Assembly: GCA_963817785.1 (NCBI GenBank)
Contig: CAWFPL010000002.1
Location: 1,483,673 to 1,547,672, forward strand
Length of the DNA: 64,000 nucleotides
Origin: JAKALD01 sp963817785
GTDB lineage: Bacteria > Pseudomonadota > Gammaproteobacteria > Burkholderiales > SG8-39
Reading direction: 5' to 3'
Shown here one piece after another: positions 58,496 through 64,000 of this stretch. The position numbers were made by a program, and so were the translations under genes. Numbering within the stretch: the first letter of the stretch is position 1; every line of letters starts with the position of its first letter. The notes under the pieces were generated by a model that worked only from the letters and a program-made list of their open reading frames with translations, had not been told where the DNA came from and did no database searches.

Positions 58496-60277
58496 ATGCA
58501 CGCGAAGTATGGAGGTCATGTGCAATGCGTTTGCGTTGATCCACCCTATAACACCGGCGATGACGGTTTTGCGTACAAGGACCAATACCCTCACTCGTCG
58601 TGGATTTCCATGCTGGGTAATCGATTCGATGCGGCGGCAAAGTTGCTTCGAGTTGAGGGGGTCGCCTTCGTCAACATCGACGACAACGAGTTCAGACACT
58701 TGTGGTTCTTGCTGGCTGATGCGTTCGGTATTGAGAACTATCTAGGGAGCATGGTATGGAAGCGCCGAAGCGCATCTGCAATGAGCGCCCAGCCCCTATC
58801 GCTGGACCACGAGTACATCCTCGCGTATGGGCGCAACGCACGGTCCACGAAACTTTATGGCCTTTCGAAGTCGGAGGATGACTATCCACTTACAGATGCT
58901 GCAGCGGGCCGTCGATATGCCAGCACCGACCTTACCATTGGCATGACCAGCGAGCAGCGGCCCAACCAGTTCTTTCCGATTACGAACCCGCGTACAGGCA
59001 AGGAATATCCCGGCAATCCCAGTCGCGTATGGAGATTCTTCCCCGAGACCATGCGGGAGGTCATTGCCAAGGATCTCGTGATCTGGCCTGACGAGGCAAG
59101 CGGGAACATCGAGCGCCCACGGTACAAGACCTATTTTGATCCTGATTCAATGCGAGCGACGCCGTGTTCAAGCTGGATTGACACCGCTAGTGCAAATGAT
59201 CGAGAGATTGAAGCGGATGAAGTTGAGTATGGCCTAGCCATACTTCGATCGGGCATGAACTCAGAAGGTGGACGGGTTGTTGACAGGATATTCGGAGAAA
59301 AGGCGTTTGCTTATCCAAAACCTTTGTCCCTTGTCAGATCCCTTGTGCGGTCGGCGACTAGGCAATCCGATATTGTCATGGACTTTTTCGCAGGGTCGGG
59401 AACCACCGGGCATGCGGTTATCGACTTGAACCGCGAAGACGGCAACAACCGCAAGTTTATCTTGGTCGAGATGGGTGACTATTTCGATACGGTGCTTCTG
59501 CCGCGCATCAAAAAGGTCACCTTTACGCCGGAGTGGAAAGATGGCAAGCCACAGCGCCAGCCGACACAGGAGGAGGCGGCACATAGCCCGCGCATCGTCA
59601 AGGTTGTCCGTCTCGAATCCTACGAAGATGCCCTCAACAACCTGGAGACCCGCCGTAGCGACAGTCAGCAACTGCTGCTTGGCGCTGCCGAGGCGCAAGG
59701 CGCGGACGGCCTCAGAGAGCAATATGTTCTGCGCTACATGCTCGATGTCGAGACGCGCGGTAGCCAGTCGCTGCTCAATGTCCAGGCTTTCACCGACCCC
59801 ACTGCCTACAAGCTGAAGGTCAAGCGTCCTGAATCCGACGAGAGCCGCGAGGTCAACGTCGATTTGCTAGAAACCTTCAACTGGCTGATTGGTTTAACGG
59901 TCCGGCACATCGCGGCGCCGCAGACCTTCAGCGCCGCGTTTGAACGGGACGGCGAGAAGAGGCTGCACCTCAAGGGGCGACTCAAGCAGGAGGCGGGCGG
60001 CCCGTACTGGTTTCGCACTGTTACTGGCACTACGTCAGATGGCCGCAGGACGCTCATCATCTGGCGCAAGCTCACCGGGGAGCCGGAGCAGGACAACCTG
60101 GTGCTCGACGAATGGTTCACCAGGCAGGGTTATTCCGCCAAGGACAGTGAGTTCGACCTCATCTACGTCAACGGCGGCAACAACCTTGAAAACCTCAAGA
60201 CCCCCGATGACCTGTGGAAAGTACGCCTTATCGAGGAGGACTTCCATCGCCTGATGTTCGAGATGGAGGGGGCGTGA
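58496..60277 (+). pseudogene. mod methyltransferase gene, 3' part with catalytic motifs
   Basis: 593 codons from the first ATG after the insertion; native reading begins at 58473. Catalytic motif IV is VCVDPPYNTGDDGFAYKDQ and the SAM motif I is VMDFFAGSGTTGHAVIDLNR near residue 295, the order of a beta-class (type III Mod) N6-adenine methyltransferase. The target-recognition region lies between them. The stop overlaps the res start (TGATG). The fragment might be made alone but lacks 490 residues of its N-terminus. Confidence 0.88.
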
Positions 60278-63200
60278 TGGCACGAGGACGCCCGAAAAAG
60301 AGCGCTGCCACGGTTGCACCTGCCAGTCCTTCTGCGCCGCGGAGTCGCGCCAACAATCGGCCGCAGGTCCCGTTCGCTTACAAGCTCGTTCTCAACCAGT
60401 GGCTACTCTCGCTTTTCAACGTGAAGCGCTTCGAGGACCTGGCCGAGCACCTGCGCAACGAAGCGTTGGAGGGTCTGGACGAGAACAACGTCCATCACTT
60501 CCACCACGCGCTCACCGCACAGCTTTTTAATTTGATGCAGTTACCGACTGAGCTGTTGCTTGAGTACGACCAGAACATTGTCAAACATACGCAGCGGCTG
60601 AATGAACGCCGGATCACACGCGGCGAGGAGCCGATTGTCTGGAAGTACTTCCAGTACCTGACACTGCTCTTCACCGAGATCTATCTCGACCGCTACTTCC
60701 GCGACCCCAAGGCCCTGCTCGCGGCACTAAACGCACAGGTGGCTATCTATAACGCCGACAAGCCCGAGGCTGACCAGGTCGCACCTTTTGACGTGTCCGT
60801 CGAGGCCTGGCCACAGCTAAATAAGCTCGCCTACTGGATGGCCACTGGCAGCGGCAAGACGCTTCTGATGCACGCCAACATCCTGCAATACCAGTACGCC
60901 CTCAGCAAGCACGGCCGGCGGCGCGAGCTGAACCGCATCCTCCTGCTGACTCCCAACGAGGGGCTCTCGCAGCAGCACCTTCGCGAGTTCGAGGCGGCGG
61001 GCATTGAAGCGGAGCTGTTTAATAAGGACGGGCGCGGGCTGTTCAGCGGACAGGCTGTGGAGATCCTCGAAGTGACGCGGTTGCGCGACGAGATGGGCGA
61101 TAGAACGATCGCCATCGACGCCTTCGAAGGCAACAATCTGGTGCTGGTTGATGAAGGGCACCGCGGCGCCAGCGGCGGCGAAGAGGGTGCGTGGATGCGT
61201 TTTCGCAATGCCCTGTGCGAGAAGGGATTTTCCTTCGAGTACTCGGCCACCTTTGGGCAGGCGGTCAAGGGCAGCCCCAGGCTCACTGAGCTGTACGCCA
61301 AGGGTACGCTGTTCGACTATTCATACCGCTACTTTTACGGCGACGGCTTTGGCAAGGACTACCAGATCCTCAACCTCGACGAGGGAACCCAGCAGAACCA
61401 CCTCGAGTTGTATCTGGTCGCGAGCCTGCTCTCGTTCTACCAGCAGCAGCGGCTCTACCGAGAGCGCAGCGCGGACTTTCGGCCATTCAACATCGAAAAA
61501 CCCCTGTGGATCTTCGTTGGCGGCAGTGTCACCGCGACGCTGGCCACGCGGGATGCTTCAGACATCGTTGAGATCCTGCAGTTTTTCGGGCGCTACGTGG
61601 CAGACCGATCGGGCAGTATTCAGCGCATCGAGCGCGTCCTGAATACCGGACTTGAAACCGCGTCTGGTAAGAACCTTTTTGCAGGACGCTTTGCGTATAT
61701 CAATATCTGCGGGCTCACGCCGGCCCAGGTTTTCGACGAGACGCTCACGACGCTTTTCAATGCGCCTGGCGGCGGGCAGCTCTATGTCGAGAACCTGAAG
61801 GGGGCGACCGGCGAAGTGGCGCTACGGCTGGGTGCGGAGAACGAGCCCTTCGGCGTCATAAACGTGGGCGACGACGCCAAGCTGGTAAAGCTGTGCGACG
61901 AGAACGGCCTTGCAACGGGCGAGCGCGAGTTTTCGGGATCGCTCTTTCACGAGATCAACAAGTCGCACTCGACTGTGAACCTGCTGATCGGCTCGAAGAA
62001 ATTCACCGAGGGCTGGAGCAGTTGGCGCGTCTCGACGATGGGCCTGATGAACGTGGGCAAGGGGAAGGGCGCTCAGATCATCCAGCTCTTCGGGCGCGGC
62101 GTGCGGCTTAAGGGCTACGATCTGAGCCTCAAGCGCAGTGGCAAGACGGATCTACCGGAAGGTGTCGAGCGCCCCAAGCATATTGGCGTTCTCGAAACAC
62201 TCGGCATCTTCGGCATTCATGCGGACTACATGGCGCAGTTCCGGGACTTCCTCGAAGAGGAGGGGTTGCCCACCAATGATGACCGCGTCGAGTTCCTGCT
62301 GCCTGTGATCAAGAATCTCGGCACCCAGAAACTCAAGACGATCCGCCTCAAGAAAACGATCAACGGTGTCAGTACCGAGTTTGGCGATGCGTTCCGCAAG
62401 CTCGCGCCGGTACCGACGCTGGCAACACCGGACCCCGGCCGTGATCCGAGCACCGAGTACTTGCAGAAGAACCAGCTCGTCCTCAACTGGTATCCAAAAA
62501 TCCAGGCACTGAAATCGGGTGGCCTGGTGGGCGGCGATGCGGATGCCGCGCCAAATGAGACGCATCTGAGCGCCCGGCATGTGGCTTTTCTCGACATCGA
62601 CCGCCTTTACTTCGAGCTGGAGCGATTCAAAGCCGAGCGAGGCTGGTACAACCTGAACCTGACGCGGCCCGGGATCGAAGCGCTGCTCGCTGACCAGAGC
62701 TGGTACCGGCTGCAGATTCCCGCAGAGGAGCTGACGGGCGATTCGTTCGAGAAGGTGCGCCTTTGGGAGGAAATTGCCGCCGCGCTGCTCAAGAAGTATA
62801 CCGAGCGGTACTACACGTTTCGTAAGCGCGAGTGGGAGTTGCCACACCTTGAGTATCGCAACTTGGAAGCCGACGACCCGAACTTCCTTGGTGTAAAGGA
62901 CTCGCCGGATGCGGGCTACTACCGCATTTTGATCGACAAGTCCCAGGAGGAGATCATTGCCAAGCTCGGCGAGCTCAAGGCCTCAATCCAGAACGGCGAT
63001 CTCAAGCCCTGGGAGTTCCGGGGCATGAAGGCCATTTGGTTTGGCAAGCACCTGTACCAGCCGCTGCTCTACCTGGACTCGAACATCGTTGAGATCAGCC
63101 CGGCGCCGCTGAACAAAGGCGAGCGCCAGTTTGTGGAGGACCTCAAAGTGTTCCACGACGGGCATCCCGACTTCTTCAAGTCCCGGGAGCTTTATCTGCT

Positions 63201-63561
63201 GCGCAACCTCAGCAAGGGCCGCGGTGTGGGTTTCTTCGAAGCGGGTAACTTCCATCCCGACTTCATCCTCTGGCTGCTTACGGGCGGCGAGCAACAAGTC
63301 ATATTCGTGGATCCTAAAGGAATCCGGAACCTCGGGCCGAGCGATCCAAAGATTCAGTTCCACGAGACCATCAAGGAGATCGAACAACGCCTTGGCGATC
63401 CCGCTGTGCGCTTGCAGTCCTTCATTGTTTCCAACACCCCATCGGCCACGATGCGGATGCTGTGGGACACATGGAGAAGAGCGAGATGCAGAAGCGGCAC
63501 GTGCTATTCCAGGAAGAGGACAAGGATACCTACGTGCGCTCCATGCTCGATGAAGTCATAG
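60277..63561 (+). CDS. Type III Res-like helicase-nuclease
   Basis: 1094 residues from ATG 60277, overlapping the mod stop. Helicase motifs: I LAYWMATGSGKTLLMHAN near 188, II LVLVDEGHRGASGG near 290, VI IIQLFGRGVRLKG. A C-terminal PD-(D/E)xK-like site is HPDFILWLL...VIFVDPKG near 993-1012. After SATMRMLWDT the ending changes: a second frame reads MEKSEMQKRHVLFQEEDKDT and YVRSMLDEVIGAAQKARGAL to 63593, which looks like the native end, so a frameshift near 63465 is likely. Confidence 0.87.
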   Translation: MARGRPKKSAATVAPASPSAPRSRANNRPQVPFAYKLVLNQWLLSLFNVKRFEDLAEHLRNEALEGLDENNVHHFHHALTAQLFNLMQLPTELLLEYDQNIVKHTQRLNERRITRGEEPIVWKYFQYLTLLFTEIYLDRYFRDPKALLAALNAQVAIYNADKPEADQVAPFDVSVEAWPQLNKLAYWMATGSGKTLLMHANILQYQYALSKHGRRRELNRILLLTPNEGLSQQHLREFEAAGIEAELFNKDGRGLFSGQAVEILEVTRLRDEMGDRTIAIDAFEGNNLVLVDEGHRGASGGEEGAWMRFRNALCEKGFSFEYSATFGQAVKGSPRLTELYAKGTLFDYSYRYFYGDGFGKDYQILNLDEGTQQNHLELYLVASLLSFYQQQRLYRERSADFRPFNIEKPLWIFVGGSVTATLATRDASDIVEILQFFGRYVADRSGSIQRIERVLNTGLETASGKNLFAGRFAYINICGLTPAQVFDETLTTLFNAPGGGQLYVENLKGATGEVALRLGAENEPFGVINVGDDAKLVKLCDENGLATGEREFSGSLFHEINKSHSTVNLLIGSKKFTEGWSSWRVSTMGLMNVGKGKGAQIIQLFGRGVRLKGYDLSLKRSGKTDLPEGVERPKHIGVLETLGIFGIHADYMAQFRDFLEEEGLPTNDDRVEFLLPVIKNLGTQKLKTIRLKKTINGVSTEFGDAFRKLAPVPTLATPDPGRDPSTEYLQKNQLVLNWYPKIQALKSGGLVGGDADAAPNETHLSARHVAFLDIDRLYFELERFKAERGWYNLNLTRPGIEALLADQSWYRLQIPAEELTGDSFEKVRLWEEIAAALLKKYTERYYTFRKREWELPHLEYRNLEADDPNFLGVKDSPDAGYYRILIDKSQEEIIAKLGELKASIQNGDLKPWEFRGMKAIWFGKHLYQPLLYLDSNIVEISPAPLNKGERQFVEDLKVFHDGHPDFFKSRELYLLRNLSKGRGVGFFEAGNFHPDFILWLLTGGEQQVIFVDPKGIRNLGPSDPKIQFHETIKEIEQRLGDPAVRLQSFIVSNTPSATMRMLWDTWRRARCRSGTCYSRKRTRIPTCAPCSMKS

Positions 63562-63721
63562 GGGCGGCCCAGAAAGCACGGGGTGCTCTTTGAAGATTGC
63601 GGTTATTGCGTGGGGCTCATTGATGTGGGATCCGCGCGAGCTGGACATCGAGGCGGAGTCAGTAACGCTCCCCACGTATCGCGCGCATAGAAGCGAAGGC
63701 CCCGAGGCCCTCGCTCCCGCG

Positions 63722-64000
63722 TCACTCCATCGCCACACGTATTTCGAGCCGCGACTCCTTGCGGTAGGCCTCCAGGTCCACGCCCTTCAACTGCGGCACG
63801 CGCTTGTAGTCGACGGCTCCCTTCTTCCAGAACTGCGTCACCGAGACACCACAGCCCGACTCGCTCGGGTGCGAGGCGAGCGCGACCAATGCGCTCTTGG
63901 CTTCGTCGGCGGCTGCCGCACTCACCTTCGCCTGCCGCTTCGCTCGCAGGTACGCCTCCGCCGCGCTTGTCCACGCCTCGTCCCCACGCTCGCGGGTGTC
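63722..64000 (-). CDS. YqaJ-family recombinase/exonuclease, C-terminal part (partial)
   Basis: The frame is open at the window edge, so the start lies beyond 64000. The last ~92 residues include AEAYLRAKRQAKVSAAAADE, ALVALASHPSESGCGVSVTQ, FWKKGAVDYKRVPQLKGVDL and YRKESRLEIRV, as at the C-terminus of YqaJ-type viral recombinases that I recall. Such alkaline exonucleases work with a RecT/Erf partner in homologous recombination. It converges on the res gene. Confidence 0.65.
   Translation of the reverse strand, partial: DTRERGDEAWTSAAEAYLRAKRQAKVSAAAADEAKSALVALASHPSESGCGVSVTQFWKKGAVDYKRVPQLKGVDLEAYRKESRLEIRVAME

Overview
The window is high-GC proteobacterial DNA, probably from a betaproteobacterium or a related gammaproteobacterium. 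This rests on codon use (strong G/C in third positions) and on the families present. Most of it is mobile. About 1-42.66 kb looks like one end of an integrative and conjugative element (ICE) or a plasmid-like element. A second, IS-rich accessory stretch with a large helicase/methyltransferase/restriction cluster follows.

Region 1 (1-13.6 kb) is a VirB-type type IV secretion operon: virB8 (partial), virB9, virB10, virB1, three accessory genes including a lipoprotein that joins a VirB9-like domain to an OmpA-like domain, virB11, virB2, a DsbC/DsbG-like periplasmic protein, virB3, virB4, virB5 and virB6. No coupling protein or relaxase is inside the window. A scar at 10.27-10.70 kb, between virB4 and virB5, holds two decayed genes. 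A TumE/TumA-like toxin-antitoxin pair follows virB6.

Region 2 (14.41-23.38 kb) is an insertion with composite-transposon geometry. An intact IS4-family element lies on the left, a 48-bp solo right end lies on the right, and an 8-bp target duplication flanks the whole unit. Its cargo is a large PAS-GAF-GGDEF-EAL protein, a truncated sensor gene cut by an IS remnant, an IS110-family element and a zinc-finger-like protein.

Region 3 (23.4-33.1 kb) returns to the element backbone: small genes, a GAF-containing GspE/PilB-type ATPase, an isoleucine tRNA with an odd anticodon loop, and a run of small membrane or secreted proteins. The intergenic regions of this run are packed with hairpins, several of them repeated from gene to gene. 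A membrane diguanylate cyclase sits at 33.1-34.4 kb.

Region 4 (35.2-42.7 kb) has a long minus-strand partition-type operon led by a ParM/StbA-like actin, then a tyrosine recombinase, a GNAT-like gene, and a tRNA-Ser 3'-end remnant that probably marks the attachment site.

Region 5 (43-49.4 kb) carries a GIY-YIG protein, unknown genes, a Cro-like regulator and two IS transposases. Region 6 (49.8-63.6 kb) is one translationally coupled cluster: SNF2-type helicase, a fragment duplicating the start of the methyltransferase gene, tcmP, a DUF5131 (Gp37/Gp68) gene, a type III-like Mod methyltransferase and a type III-like Res helicase-nuclease. The mod gene is split by a 2254-bp IS66-type element that itself carries an adenine methyltransferase; removing the element and one 8-bp repeat restores the frame exactly. 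The window ends in the 3' part of a YqaJ-like recombination gene.
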